A stretch of 64,000 nt of DNA from Marsupella aquatica. Lineage: Eukaryota; Marchantiophyta. The stretch spans positions 6,448,001-6,512,000 of the forward strand of contig OZ316893.1 of assembly GCA_973895155.1 (NCBI GenBank). Reading direction: 5' to 3'. A program made the translations under genes and the position numbers. Shown here one piece after another: positions 24,730 through 36,247 of the stretch. Position 1 is the first letter of the stretch. The number at the start of each line of letters is the position of its first letter. A model generated the notes under the pieces. It did no database searches. It saw only the letters and a list, made by a program, of their open reading frames with translations, and had not been told where the DNA came from.

Positions 24730-24866
24730 TGATGGAACTCTCAACAACATGGACCGGCTAGGAATTGAACCTAGGACCTCTCGTGTACATCGTAGTGATC
24801 TACCACTGAGCTACAGGCCCTTTGTGGCTGCATCCATCACCGTTCGAGTGTGGTTCATTTCCAACA
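24730..24866 (-). repeat. TRIM 5' LTR
   Basis: This 137-bp LTR precedes the PBS on the minus strand, with a 4-nt spacer (GTCA) between the LTR end and the PBS. It contains the better-preserved tRNA-like box A (TAGCTCAGTGG). Confidence 0.85.
24751..24820 (-). promoter_or_regulatory. tRNA-like segment in TRIM 5' LTR with A and B boxes
   Basis: Box A TAGCTCAGTGG (24803-24813) fits TRGCNNARYNGG exactly. Box B GGTTCAATTCC (24761-24771) fits GGTTCGANTCC with one change. Their spacing (31 nt) is that of a tRNA gene. A seven-base loop ATGTACA would give anticodon GTA, but the stem around it has two mismatches. Confidence 0.65.
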
Positions 24867-25104
24867 ATTGGTCTACAATGTGTTGCTTCATGAGAGAACA
24901 AATTCCCCTTATGAGGTATAAATTCTATCTTAGCTCTGATCTACGAAAGAAGCTTTGAAGTTCAATCCTTCCCATGAAATTTGAATTTACAGGATCATGA
25001 TCTATTTAAGGGAGATTCCAGAGCATATTTTGTTTAGGAGAATGTAGGAGAACTTACAAGAGGAGAGACTTACAATGTCTGGAATCCCGTGATCCCATCT
25101 TTCC

Positions 25105-25900
25105 TTGATTCAAGTCAAAAGTGAAATGCCCTTCTCTTTTTTTTTCCCTCGAAAAAACTCATTAAAATTCATCCAAAAAGCCAGCATACACCATGGGTGG
25201 CCCACAAAAGGGGGGAACCAAAGGTCACGGAGCCAAAGGAACCGGAGAGGCTGGCACCAGGAGAGGAGCAAGCCCAGCACCCAGGGGGCCAAACAAGACA
25301 TTTAACTACTGCAGAAAAAGCGACACAACTCCAAAGATCGGCCAGTGAAGAGGTACGGTCGGGGCACCTACCAGTGGGTCCGTAAGAAAGGAAAAAACAA
25401 TATAGATCTAGCCTGCAGTGAAGCTCCTACTCCTGAAATACACACTAAACCATGGAGGGCAAGGAGGCACCGGAGGCACTTGTGGGATATCCTCATGGAT
25501 TTTCCACAGTCCAACCCAAGATCCGTAGTTGAAAGTCACGTAGGAGATGGAGTCACCTAAAGAGATTTTACTGGCCTGAATTTTAAATTGTTGTTTGGCC
25601 CAGTCTCTTGGGATATAAATCCCCAGGTGGTGCCAGGATTTCCTGATGACCACACTATCACAAGAACTAGTATGCTCAATGAAGAGTGAACTCCTGTCCT
25701 TCCAAAGGATCCAGGAAAACAATGGCCCGAAGGGTATGCCAAAGTTTCAGGGGTGCATCCCAACCATCCGGGATGGGGGCATCCACACATATGTATGCCC
25801 TTCTCTTAAAAGGAGTATGTCTTGCCACCTGGATCCAATTTGAACATAAATTATGGCAGATTGAATATATACCCTGGCTCTAGGTAACTCCTTACCTCGC
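25105..25900 (-). pseudogene. Decayed LINE-like 3' end (non-LTR retrotransposon remnant)
   Basis: On the minus strand, broken frames contain tryptophan-rich stretches such as FSWILWKDRSSLFIEH and PHPGWLG. These recall the region after the reverse transcriptase zinc finger of plant LINEs. The remnant then runs into GGCTTTTTGGATGAATTTTA, TGAGTTTTTTCGAGGG and a nine-A run (about 25136-25160), a LINE-like 3' end and tail. Frameshifts and stops are frequent. No catalytic motif remains, so the assignment is tentative. Confidence 0.35.
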
Positions 25901-27827
25901 TCCTTACATAGAGTGGCAGTACTGTAGTGTGCACTTAGGGGAGGCTATTAAACAACAAGGAAGGACTGTATTGAAATAACTAACTTAGGGGGGCTATTAA
26001 ACAAGGAAGGTATTGAAATAACTATCCTAATTTTTTTTCATGCCAGGATACACTTCCTAGTTACTTCTGATTTCATAACATTGGATAGAAGACTGGCAGG
26101 CCTGCTGGCAGGGTTCCAAATTAAAGATCAAATCATTTGACTGAAACGTTGACCCATTGAATGATAATGCTATCTTATACCTAGATTCAGTCACTATATA
26201 ATTAGGAGTAGAACATTTGTTACTATCTTCCACTACTTTCATATCCATCAAATTTAATTTCTCGTTTGGTAGTTCCCCGGGTAGTCTGTTCATTTCATAC
26301 ATTTTCTTTCCAGAGTTTCCTAGAAACTTCCATTGATCCATTTGGCTTCCATTCATGTCACTCAACCCAAATGAAGGGTTTATTAAACTAGACTGGTACT
26401 CTAGTTCTTAAAGCCCAGTAATTTAGTTTCCACGCTACAAAGGAAAATACACATTTTAAAATCCAGCAATGGCATTTAGTGGAACAAAGGTCCAGGCCAG
26501 GCTATCAAATTTGACAGCTGATTAATTATAAACAACCCTGATTGATGCCTTTGCATTGCATAGAAAATGTTGAAGCAAGGCAAAGAAATGAAGGTGAGGC
26601 AAAGAAGTACTAAAATGTTCTGTGGTTTGGAGGTGTCATGTGACGCACAATGAGTAGGTACCAAGCACCCTCAATACTAAGAAAACAATTAATGTTAAGA
26701 CTACTTTTCCAAGAATTCCTGGCTTGAAGCATTTGCTTGCTCACTTGATTGATCATTGGCTAAGAAAGAGGACGGTCCAGAGTACGGTGGAAGAGAATGC
26801 ACAAGAAATGGTCGGATTTTTTAGATCAACAGATGAGGTCAAATGTTGATAATTAGCCATGATGGTGTGCAAATGAATCTAACCGAAAGTACTTTTAAGC
26901 TAGTCACACTCTTGGGGTCACACTGGTATTCTTTTTAAGGTTATTTTCATTATTTTCTTTCTATCAATACTACTAAGGTATGTAAAAATCTTGGGGGTCT
27001 CATTATATAGAGGTCCCCCATGACTTCCATGTGTAAGCCTTAGACGGTCCCTGAAATGGAATAATGTTTTATCTTTTATCCCTATAAAATTGGAATATTC
27101 TTAGAACATTCTTAAATTTTGATTAAAAAGGCCACAATGTACTTTTCAAAGTGCAAAATTTTCTACTTTCCTTGGAATGGAGGACACGAATATGAAAATT
27201 GATCTCCCAAAAAGTTTTGATGACCCTCATTTTCAAACCAATCAAATGATTGAAAGAGATTGAAGGGAAACAAGCAAAAACAAAGTGAGTTAGGATTGCT
27301 GAACAGAAGTGTGCACATAAGAAAGAAAGAAAGCAATTTGGAGGTAAGGGGTGTACCAAGAAACGGCAACAAATATTGGGTAGCAAGTTTCCAATTAGTT
27401 GAGTTTTTTTTATAAGTTTTATCCGCAAATTTGTTTCCACTTTTGTTGCAAAACCCCATCATTGGTTTCAGATATCTTTTAATTAAAATTAAAATGTCTT
27501 TTTATTTGGTTTATATATATTCATCAATTCTTTCATTAAGTGTGGTGAGGGCAGGTCAGCACAGATGCTCAGATAAGAAAGAGATGTATGGGTATAAAAA
27601 ACAATTCCTCCAGAGAAGGTTTTTATAAGGCAGGCCCAGGATGGTCTCATGCACACGCACCTTTCCCATTTTGCAAGCACACAGCTTTTTGGTGGGATGG
27701 TTTGTTGTAGTACTTGATAAATTATATATAATGGAATATTTTAATTTAGGGTATAAAAAACAAGTTTAATTAATTTCAAATGATTTTAATTGGTAAAAAA
27801 TTCAATTTTGATAATTTCAAATTGAGG
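25901..27827. other. AT-rich non-coding stretch
   Basis: No gene is supported. A short tandem pair (TTAGGGG-GGCTATTAAACAA-GGAAGG) lies at about 25936-26015. Several short minus-strand frames at 27123-27462 overlap one another and are not credible. Confidence 0.4.
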
Positions 27828-27837
27828 GAGAATAGCT

Positions 27838-28833
27838 GACGGATATGGTTAATAGACCCCCTCCTGGAGATAGTTTGCTTGATCAGCCCCCTGGAAACAT
27901 TTTTGCCCCAGTCGACCCCCTCTTTATGATCCGTAACCTTTGTTCTTCTATAATTTATTATAAAGTGAGTTTCTGTCTTACAAAGACCAGATTGGGTCAC
28001 TTGTCACTGTAGCCATTTCAACCACGAACCATATGCTCAGAATCACAATGACCGAGCGTTGTCAAGCCGCAACTGTTCCCGGGCCGCAAACTGAACTGTA
28101 GGCGTTGAACATTTGCGCCGCTGATACATCGGCATTAGGTTTATTCTCATGTGAAGACATTGACATGAATGTCTTCGCTTTATAAACATCTTTCCGTAAT
28201 TTTTTGATATCCTCCCATTCTGCTTTTCTTGTCCACACTTGAACGGTGACGACTTCTCAGCGGCTTTTCATGAGGGGCATGGTTCACATGTACAACTGAA
28301 GTGAGGTTTAAGGAATGGGAGGATATCAGAAACCCTAAATACCCCTTCATATGAAGAGTTTCTATAATTTAATTGGTAATGTCTGATCATGATTCAGTCA
28401 TGGTTGATATGAATGCACTCAGCAAAAACCAGGGCTATAAAGTAGTAAGACAATCACATGAAAGGATAATAAAAAAAATCTGGATATCAAAAAAATGTGG
28501 AATGATGTCTATAAAGCAAAGACATTTATGTCAATGTCTTTGCATGAGAATAACCTTAATGTCGATGTATAAGCGGCACAAACGTTCAACGCCTACAGTT
28601 CAGTTTTTGGCCCGGGAACGGTTGTGGCTTGAAAATGCTCGGTCAGTGTGATTCTGAGCATGGTTCGTGGTTGAAATGGCTACAATGACAAGTGACCCAA
28701 TTTGGTCTTTGTAAGGCAGAAACTCACTTTATAAGAATTTTTAGAAGAACAAAAGGTCCTGATCATAAAGAGGAGGTCGATTGGGGCAAAAATGTTTCCA
28801 GGGGGCTGAGGGGGTCTATTGAGCATATCCCTC
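27838..28833. mobile_element. Mutator-like foldback MITE, 996 bp, 10-bp target duplication
   Basis: Long inverted arms (about 27838-28230 and about 28460-28833) pair over some 370-390 bp. Shared blocks include GGATATG, AATAGACCCCCTC, AGCCCCCTGGAAACATTTTT, GAACTGTAGGCGTTGAACG-like and GATATC near the inner ends. The flanks carry an identical 10-mer, GAGAATAGCT, at 27828-27837 and 28834-28843. Target duplications of 9-11 bp with long inverted ends are typical of Mutator-like elements. No transposase is present, so it is non-autonomous. The central 230 bp (28231-28459) is unrelated to the arms and could be captured DNA. Confidence 0.78.
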
Positions 28834-28843
28834 GAGAATAGCT

Positions 28844-29404
28844 TGAAGAACAAAAAGGTCCGTCCATCGAGGCGCACATATACTGACATTGACAAATATC
28901 CATTGCAGACCAATTTAGTGAGAACCGTTTGTAGATTGAACAAAAAGCTCCGCCCATGAAGCGACAACACGATGTGAAAGGCTATCAGAGACTAAATCTG
29001 CCATCTTCTTCATGAATGTACCAATTGGTTGTGGTCTACTTAGGACTCGATCTCAGCAGAATGTCTATTGCATTGAGCACCTGATTCTGGTTCTCACTGT
29101 AAGAAACTCTGTCTCCATTAAACTGATATTCTCCAAGAAATTAAGAGGTCTGGACTCTGGTCTGGATCTATATGCATCGTGTCTGGAGGCTTATTTCAAA
29201 AAGGATGTGCTGCTCCTCCTCTTGCAATGCTTAGCTTATATCCTTGATTATTCTTCCTTTTGCGCATTTCTATAAGCAAGCAATGTGAGACACACTGACA
29301 GGAGTCTGCTCAACTATGACCCCACGGGCAGAAGAGATCTCTTCTTCCAAACACGCTGCCTTGGAGCGCGTTTGGATTTAGCTTTCTCAATTAATTTCCC
29401 GCTA
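28844..29404. other. Non-coding stretch 3' of the kelch frame
   Basis: Only short frames lie here (for example 29012-29275, plus, 87 codons). It lies between the foldback element and the kelch frame and would hold the kelch transcript's 3' UTR if that gene is expressed. Confidence 0.35.
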
Positions 29405-30271
29405 TTACAATTGGAGAGGGCAGAAAGAATACTCATGCCAGTTGAGGAGAGTGTGAGTACATTCGATCTCCTGAAATACTATCTCATGCCCAGACCACTT
29501 TCCTATAAACAGGGCCAAGTCATAATCCTGTCCAAGCTGGGTTCTAATACCAATTCTTGTCAGACCGACTATCGTCAAATCCTTCAAATCACTCCTCACA
29601 ACTGTCACTCCAATCACTTCCTGAACATCCTTCAACGGTTGAGGCCAGTCGTACACCGGCACTCTGTATATGTCTAAGAAAGTTGAGAAACAAACCCCCT
29701 GGTAAAATGGCAATGGCATTCGCTCTATCGTTAGGTTCAAGAATTTCCATAGAATTGAGACACAAGCAGATGACCAGGAGCGCGAAGCTTCGTTGTAGAC
29801 TTCCAGGGTTGAATTTTTGAGATCAATCGTGTGCAGTTTCTGGTTAATGGTGAAAAAGGCATTGGTAGTATATGTCTCTCCCTCAGTCTCTCCTTTTGCA
29901 GGTCGGACAAATGTCCATTGGTCCTTGCCTGTGTCGTAAGTGTGCTTAACAGTCATTTTTCTTAACCCGTCCCTAGAGCAGAAATAGCTATGCATTACGA
30001 AAGTCTCCCCAACAGTTGCAAACTTGTCAACCGAACTGTACTTGACTATGTCTGGGAATGGGACAGGGGCGACGATATCCCATAGATCCTCGTTGGGGTC
30101 ATACACTTCCACCTCCACGACTGTCCTCTCAATATCTTTCGTTCCAGCGGGTCCGTTTTCACCCCAAAAGACATAAATGTTTCCGTCGTTGACGCCACAA
30201 GGGAACCAGGCCCTGACAAGATTCCTTTCCGCGCATTTCGTCCACGTTGTGTCCTGGGCCAGCTCCCAAGT
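29405..30271 (-). CDS. Kelch-repeat protein, probable F-box/kelch type, C-terminal exon or N-truncated copy
   Basis: An open frame of 288 codons runs from just after an in-frame TAG (30274-30272) to a TAA at 29407-29405. It contains kelch-blade signatures. NDGNIYVFWGENG is followed by the YDPNEDLW block, then by YDTGKDQW, then by LEVYNEASRSW. Plant F-box/kelch proteins carry such blades to recognise SCF substrates, but no F-box is visible upstream in this frame. There is no in-frame ATG before the first blade. A CATTAG sequence at the upstream edge could be an intron acceptor, so this may be the last exon of a split gene. Otherwise it is a 5'-truncated copy. The absence of any stop in 867 bp favours recent function. 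Confidence 0.55.
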   Translation of the reverse strand, partial: TWELAQDTTWTKCAERNLVRAWFPCGVNDGNIYVFWGENGPAGTKDIERTVVEVEVYDPNEDLWDIVAPVPFPDIVKYSSVDKFATVGETFVMHSYFCSRDGLRKMTVKHTYDTGKDQWTFVRPAKGETEGETYTTNAFFTINQKLHTIDLKNSTLEVYNEASRSWSSACVSILWKFLNLTIERMPLPFYQGVCFSTFLDIYRVPVYDWPQPLKDVQEVIGVTVVRSDLKDLTIVGLTRIGIRTQLGQDYDLALFIGKWSGHEIVFQEIECTHTLLNWHEYSFCPLQL

Positions 30272-30274
30272 CTA

Positions 30275-32883
30275 ATGAACATACGTCCTGTCTCGAACCC
30301 TTGTTGGAATTATCTAGTTGACATATATATGGCCACATCATAAACCTTTGTTAGCCACTTTGGTGGAACTTTTCTCGTAAGATCATTTAAGGGGAACCAG
30401 CCAACGATCACTAGTTTGGCGCCTCCTCTCTACTTTATCTCTACCACTATCTTAAGCGGTTGATCTTAGGTTTCTCCTTCTTACCGTTGATTCCCCGGTC
30501 TCTACGGGGTCCTCTCTCCGCTACTTATAATGGCTCCTTCCCGGCACTCTATGTAGCAAGCGGAACAATCTGCTTTTACCAACACACTTACAGTAGGTGT
30601 CGTCATGACCCTAAACAACATAGAGATAGCTCTTTGACTAATTGATAGACTGGAACAAAATGTCGCCTAATAGCTGCAAACTGAGCCATCTCATGACCGC
30701 CTTCTTAATTTGATTTCATGGTTCCCTAACACAATCCCACTCGAGAGGTAAGATGATCATTTGCAGACTGGACGAGGCAGCTAGAGAATGTCTGAGTTGT
30801 TACAATCCTCGCTCTTGATTTGACTAAACTTTGTGAAAGTAAATTGTGAACTGGTCTACGCTCTGTAGAAGTGTAAGTCTTGAGTGAAGAGACTTGTGGT
30901 GTATCTTGCCATTTCACAGTACTATCCAGACTCCAGTCCTCTCAACTTTGATTTAAAACATCTATGGCCAATTCATTCAGAATCGAGGATCACAGAACTC
31001 GCCGGCAGATTGTAAGTTTCGGAAGCACAGTTAATGCTTTGAACTTCGATGAAAGTACTTTAAGCATTGATACATTAAGTCACAGTACCAGCCGTTTCAT
31101 AGTCAGACGGATTAAGATTCAACACGATCGGTTCAACTGTGACGGACCTCCCTGGAGCTCTACATACTGGCCTTTAAGATTTCTGCCGCGAAAGCATATT
31201 TCGTTTTTGTTTTTTTGTGGGACATTTACCATGCTGCTAAGCAATACCTCGTTTCCTTCCAAACGCACCGCCTTCGAATAAAAATCTTACCCAACTATGT
31301 ATCAAATGAACTATTCATAGTAGAAATTTGTTCAATGTATGAATCGCATAGAACGGCAAATCAGCAGCGAAGTGGACATTAATAGCACCTAATACTTTTT
31401 TGGACCCAAGACTCTGGAAACATAATTATCGACTGCGAGATAATTTGTCAAGAGTCTTCAAACATAATTATTGTTATGATGGGAACGAGGGGTTGATTGC
31501 AGCCTGTAGTTACACGGGCGTTGTATAATTGGCGACTCTTGACTAATTTCTGCCACCTCCTCTTCAAGCGAGATCTGGTGAACACTCCTGTCCATCGTAG
31601 CTTCGGCACGATGTGGTGTATGGTGATGTCGTCAGGAAGTCCCACAACAGTAGCCTAGAGCTGCTGTTATTAGACAGACGGAGTGCACGGCTGAGCTCAA
31701 CTCTCTTGGAAGGAGGTGTTGGAATCACCATCATCACGGATTCAGTTCAGACCTCATCACCCGATTCAGTTCAGAAGCCATCTCGAATCTAAGTGATTGG
31801 GTCGCAGCGACAACTTGACAGCTGACCTGATAGTCCACTCATTATCTCAAAGGAATCTTGACAACCACGGAAAGGTGGCGTAATAACCATCGATGACAGA
31901 AGTGACTGCAGTCCGAGTCAATCACTAACAGGCGCTTAAAAATGAAGAATTAGTTAGTGGACCCCTTGGCTAATAAAATTAGGGGGAAGAGTCGATCTGA
32001 GCCGTCTCCATTTCTTATCTCCGGAAAGTCGTCTCCATTTCTTATCTCCGGAAATCTCGTCCGTCTATCATAATGGCCAATCTATGGCTCAAAAGAAAGA
32101 TCTCAAATATATCTATGGATGGACTCTGTCCGTTTTGCAAATGGGTTAATATTTTTCAAATGAAAAATTAAATAAATCCAAGCCTTCCTAGCTGTCGATT
32201 TTGTTAATTTTACGATCTTTGTCGTCCATTTTATAATGCCTCTAGAAATCTTATTCATCCATGTTAGAAGGCGATCTAGGGTGCAAAAGAAAGATCTCAA
32301 TGAGATTTACGATTGGGTATTTTTTGTTTTGAAAATGAGTAAATAGTTTTGAGTATAAAATTTGATGAACTTTCAAGATTCCAGCCATTCCTCCTCCGGT
32401 CCCGATCCTGGATTTCTATATGTTCTTCCCAGCATTAATGGCCGTACAATACGAAAGGTCCTTACATACCGGGAGTTGAGGTTTAACAAGGAAGTTATCA
32501 AGTTAGTTATTAATCATTATTTATTATATAAAAAATTATTTTTATAAATCTTTGAATTTAAGTTTTAAAATTGGAAATGTAACTAAAATGGTTACATAGT
32601 GACAGTTTTAGCCGTCTTGCTCTTTGCATTTCCAATGTTTTTACTTTTTTTTTACGGCATGATGTCCCAAAATTTACACCCAAATTGACACAAACATGAA
32701 ATCAATGAAAACTATAAGTTTGATTCACAAAACCGATGAGTCTTGTTTGTTGCGGTTGTTGTTGACGTGGCATGTTGTGATGTCAGGATCCTGGATACTC
32801 TAGTGAGATTAGTAACTAAAATGAAATATGCTAAGGGAACGTGACACACAAGCAAGTAGAAAGCCTCTACCTATCTACATAAT
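30275..32883. other. Low-coding stretch upstream of the kelch frame
   Basis: No F-box motif or other domain was recognised. A 24-bp direct repeat (GTCTCCATTTCTTATCTCCG plus GAAA) occurs at about 32004 and 32030. A 105-codon plus-strand frame (30964-31281) shows nothing recognisable. Confidence 0.35.
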
Positions 32884-33052
32884 AAATCATCTGGTAACAA
32901 TGCTAAAGGCTTTTCTTGGCAAATAATACTGTGCAGTGAAAATCATCTGGTAACAATGCTAAAGGCTTTTCTTGGCAAATAATACTGTGCAGTGAAAATC
33001 ATCTGGTAACAATGCTAAAGGCTTTTCTTGGCAAATAATACTGTGCAGTGAA
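32884..33052 (+). repeat. Tandem repeat, 56-bp unit, 3 copies
   Basis: Three essentially identical units contain ATCATCTGGTAACAATGC, TAAAGGCTTTTCTTGGCAAA and TAATACTGTGCAGTGAAA, with unit starts 56 bp apart. The near-identity implies recent amplification. Confidence 0.9.
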
Positions 33053-33915
33053 AAGGCAAATCGATCTACCTAACGGACTCACGAGAGAGAATCTACTTTC
33101 CACATAAAGAACAGAGGGCAGGTGTAACGCTGCTCGGACTTCAGTAAGATAGGGCTCACATATGAAGAACGAAGAGGACATGTTATGTGCTACTGGCGGT
33201 GCTACGGTTGCCGGGAGGCATCATTTGTTCCATGCAAATAACACGAAGAATTTGGGACAAAGTCTTGTTCTAGCCACAGAGACACCAGAGATGATATGTC
33301 ATATATGCCTGATTTTAGGTCTCGCCAAAGATTCTCGTTGGTGTTATGGGAAAAACAGATGCTTGGCTGTGGTTAGCCGCAGTTACTTCCAACTAAGGTG
33401 GTTCGCTGTGGTTTCGCGCGTCTCCTGTTTGCTTACTCTAACGTCTCTGCCTACTCCCAACCAGAATAGAATCAGACATCCAAAGGGCGGAGGTGTTGCT
33501 AAACATTCCTTTATGCCTTCCTTGTCATTAACCAAATGTTTTGTTGCATTGTGAACCTGCATATTCTACACTTGTTCCTAAGTTGCGCTTGCATTCTTTC
33601 ATTTCCTTGTTGTTTTCTCTTGTTTGCGTTTTCTTTGCTCCTATCTTTGTTGTCCCTGTGTGAGTATATATTGAAAGCATGCAACGTCGTTTTCCTGAGG
33701 CCGTCTCGCTTTTCTGGAATGTCTCTAATATATTTCGCTCTGACCCAACCCAGATAACAATTTCACTCCCCTTGCAGCAAAATTCTCACAGGTCACGTAA
33801 ACATCACTGTGAGAAAGTTACAAAATTGGTATAGCTACTGCAGCGATCATGCATAGCCCACAACATTTGTACTTACTCTTTTGACAATGGTAACAGATAC
33901 AAACCTGATATATAA
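33053..33915. other. Low-coding stretch between tandem arrays
   Basis: A 130-codon plus-strand frame (33162-33554) has no recognisable motif and no support from context. Confidence 0.35.
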
Positions 33916-34041
33916 AACCTGGCTTGTTGTTATAAACCCCTGAAGAGATATATTATCAACCTGGCTTGTTGTTATCAACCCCTGAAGAGATATATTATCA
34001 ACCTGGCTTGTTGTTATCAACCCCTGAAGAGGTATATTATC
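33916..34041 (-). repeat. Tandem repeat, 42-bp unit, 3 copies
   Basis: Three consecutive near-identical units read AACCTGGCTTGTTGTTAT, then AACCCCTGAAGA, then ATATTATC. Because 42 is a multiple of three, the minus strand reads a repeating 14-residue peptide (DNISLQGLITTSQV) inside an 81-codon frame. That frame is otherwise unsupported. Confidence 0.9.
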
Positions 34042-35260
34042 AAACGGACGCAACGAAATTCTCCTCCTAAAATATAATTTTATATAGAACATCTTGCCGT
34101 TGAGAGCGTGATCGATCTCGTCGATCGCATGAGGGAATCTAGTTTGGCCCTCTTCGTACGAGCTAGAAGGCCCTGGTCGTAATCTGGAGGCTCTCGCTCA
34201 ATCTTGCAGTAGAAGGAATCCAGTCCTCACCTTCACCATACGGTTCCCATAAACAGGCGGGTCTTATCGGCTGCAGGAATCGCTGTTTTCCCCCTCCGGA
34301 CCGACAACAATAAAAGTTCTCCATTGGTTCCATCTTGAGGCAAAAGACGGCATGTAACTTTGCGATAGCGCAGTCATGATCTATATCTTTGTTTCGGATG
34401 ATTTCGGACGTGGAGTCAACCTGCCCTGAAGATCACCTTCAAGGGTGGAAGGCAAAGAAAGTTTCTTCTGGGGAGCCGGAGCCAGCAGTGAAATAGACAT
34501 GTATGTCAAGATGCGGAGGAGTGTCTGAATCTACTAACATGACAGGGGGGCTTTGTACTATACGGCTATTGGAATTGGTAGAGGGAATAGCTAGTTGTTT
34601 TGTTCTCGTACGCTCTCCGTTGCTTAATTGCAGTAAACGTGCCACCATTTAGCTCCATCCCAAACACCGCCTCAAATATATGCCTAGTGACAAGCCTTGT
34701 GTTGAACTCGTCTAGGTTCTAATTAAGAGCTTGTAATATGCCAAAACGTCTTGGACAATTATTGCTGTACAATAATCTCAGCCTGCAGATTTTATCAAAA
34801 AATCGCACTCAGAGATCGATACTTCCAACGGGATAGCCAGTCAATTAGTAAGTCAAAGAAATGTTTAGTCGAAGGGAAATATATTATTTGATATCAGGAG
34901 GACTGACAAGAAGGTCAGGTCCAAGACTTTTGGAAAACGTAACACATGGTTTAAAGGAAACAGATTTCATTGTTACAACGGAGACAAGAAGATACTCCAT
35001 TTGACTCAGGTAGAGAAATATCGAGTACGGGACACAGGCTATTAGATCCTTGGCCGACAAGGAAAATTCCCTCAAGCCCAGATACACTGTCAGGAGCATA
35101 CAGCTAACCTCCCGTGTTTCCCACACCTCTTGATGTTTGCACTGGAGGCCTACTCATACTGTATCTTCACCTTATCACTGACTAACATTATTTCTCATCT
35201 TAATTAATGGCGTTTGTTGATGATGTCGAGACAAAGTTGGTATAATGTTTTTATATCAAA
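34042..35260. other. Low-coding stretch
   Basis: No recognisable gene or repeat was found before the Helitron-like element begins at 35261. Confidence 0.4.
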
Positions 35261-36247
35261 CTAGCTCAATACCCGTGCGTTGCACAAAAGATGTCGACCG
35301 AGAGATTGTTGAGAAGAAAGATTTCATGTCGGCCAAGAGGTTGTTGAGAAGAAAGATGTCGTGTCGCCCAAGATGTTGTTGAGAACAAAAGATGTCATAT
35401 CGGCCAAGATGTCATTGAAAAGAAAGATGTCGTGTCACCCAAGATGTTTTTGCGGGTGTTTTTGAGAACAAAATATGTCATGCCGGCCAAGATGTCGGTG
35501 AGAACAAAAGATGTCATGTTGGCCAAGAAGTCATTGAGTCTAACAAAAGATGTCGTGTCGGCCAAGAGGTTGTTGAGAAGAAAGATGTAATCACGACCAA
35601 AAGCTTGTGGAAAAAATAGAGGTCGTGTTGCCAATGATGTCGTAATGTGTTATGCCTGGAAAGGTTTTATTAAGTATAACAATGTTGTTAAGTACAAAAT
35701 AGTTTAATACCCGTGCATTGCACAAAGATGTCGTGTCGCCCAAGATGTCATTATGTGAAAGATGTTGTGAAGTAAAAAGATGTCGTTCAGAGCGATGAAA
35801 TTGTTTCGCCAAAGATGTAGTTATATGAAAGACGTTGTCAAGTAAAAGATGTTGTTAAGAAAAAAGAAGTGCCAAACATGTCATCAAGCAAAAAGTTGCC
35901 ATCAAGTAAATAGTTGTCGTCAAGTTAAAAATTGTCGTTACAAAAAAGAAGTCGTTTAATTTGCCAAAGATGTTGTTATGTGAAAGATGTCATGAATAAA
36001 AATATGTCATCAAGTAAAAAGACAATGTGGTGCCAAATGGGTTGTTATGTGAAAGATATTGTGAAGTAAACAGATATTATCAAGTAAAAGTGTGCCCTCA
36101 CCTGACACCTAAGTGCCATCAACGCCAGTGCCATGATCTTTACTATGTCTTTGGAGCTTATAATTTTTGTTTTTTTTGCAATGAAAATTGCACACAAAAT
36201 GAATGTAAAAAATCACCTTAAATATTGGGAGAATAATGTTTTATTGA
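35261..36247 (-). mobile_element. Non-autonomous Helitron-like element A
   Basis: Read on the minus strand, the element starts TCAATAAAAC after a host A (rc of 36248). It ends with a TTGTGC-AAC-GCACGG hairpin, 8 nt, and CTAG followed by a host T (rc of 35260). TC...hairpin...CTRR inserted between A and T is the Helitron signature. The interior is a minisatellite of AAGATGTCG-GGCCAAGA-type units plus an AT-rich 165-bp 5' segment. There is no Rep/helicase gene. A second, degenerate terminal hairpin copy (TAATACCCGTGCATTGCAC) lies inside at about 35705, so older ends may be nested here. Confidence 0.6.

Larger units (their letters stand above)
24530..24866 (-). mobile_element. Complete 337-bp TRIM (miniature LTR retroelement) with tRNA-like LTRs
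   Basis: Two direct repeats of 137-138 bp (24530-24667 and 24730-24866) begin TG and end CA. They flank an internal segment of only 62 bp. On the minus strand, TGGTATCAGAGCC (24713-24725) is the classic primer-binding site for initiator tRNA-Met. A purine tract (CAAGGGAAGG, 24668-24677) sits against the other LTR, as a polypurine tract should. Flanking 5-mers are identical: ATTGG at 24525-24529 and 24867-24871. The element is therefore structurally complete and non-coding. Each LTR contains a 70-nt tRNA-like segment on the same strand. The exact right-LTR start could be 24726 rather than 24730. Confidence 0.88.

Noticed and set aside
24552-24820. Two functional tRNA genes
   Set aside because: The anticodon stems are mispaired, the acceptor stem has mismatches, and both lie within LTRs of a TRIM with a target duplication. 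A tRNA-derived promoter fits better.
29285-29820. Plus-strand frames of 87-130 codons
   Set aside because: They are antisense to the kelch frame, which has clear blade motifs.
33847-34092. 81-codon minus-strand protein with 14-residue repeats
   Set aside because: The repeat peptide results from a 42-bp DNA tandem repeat; there is no start context, homology or neighbouring support.
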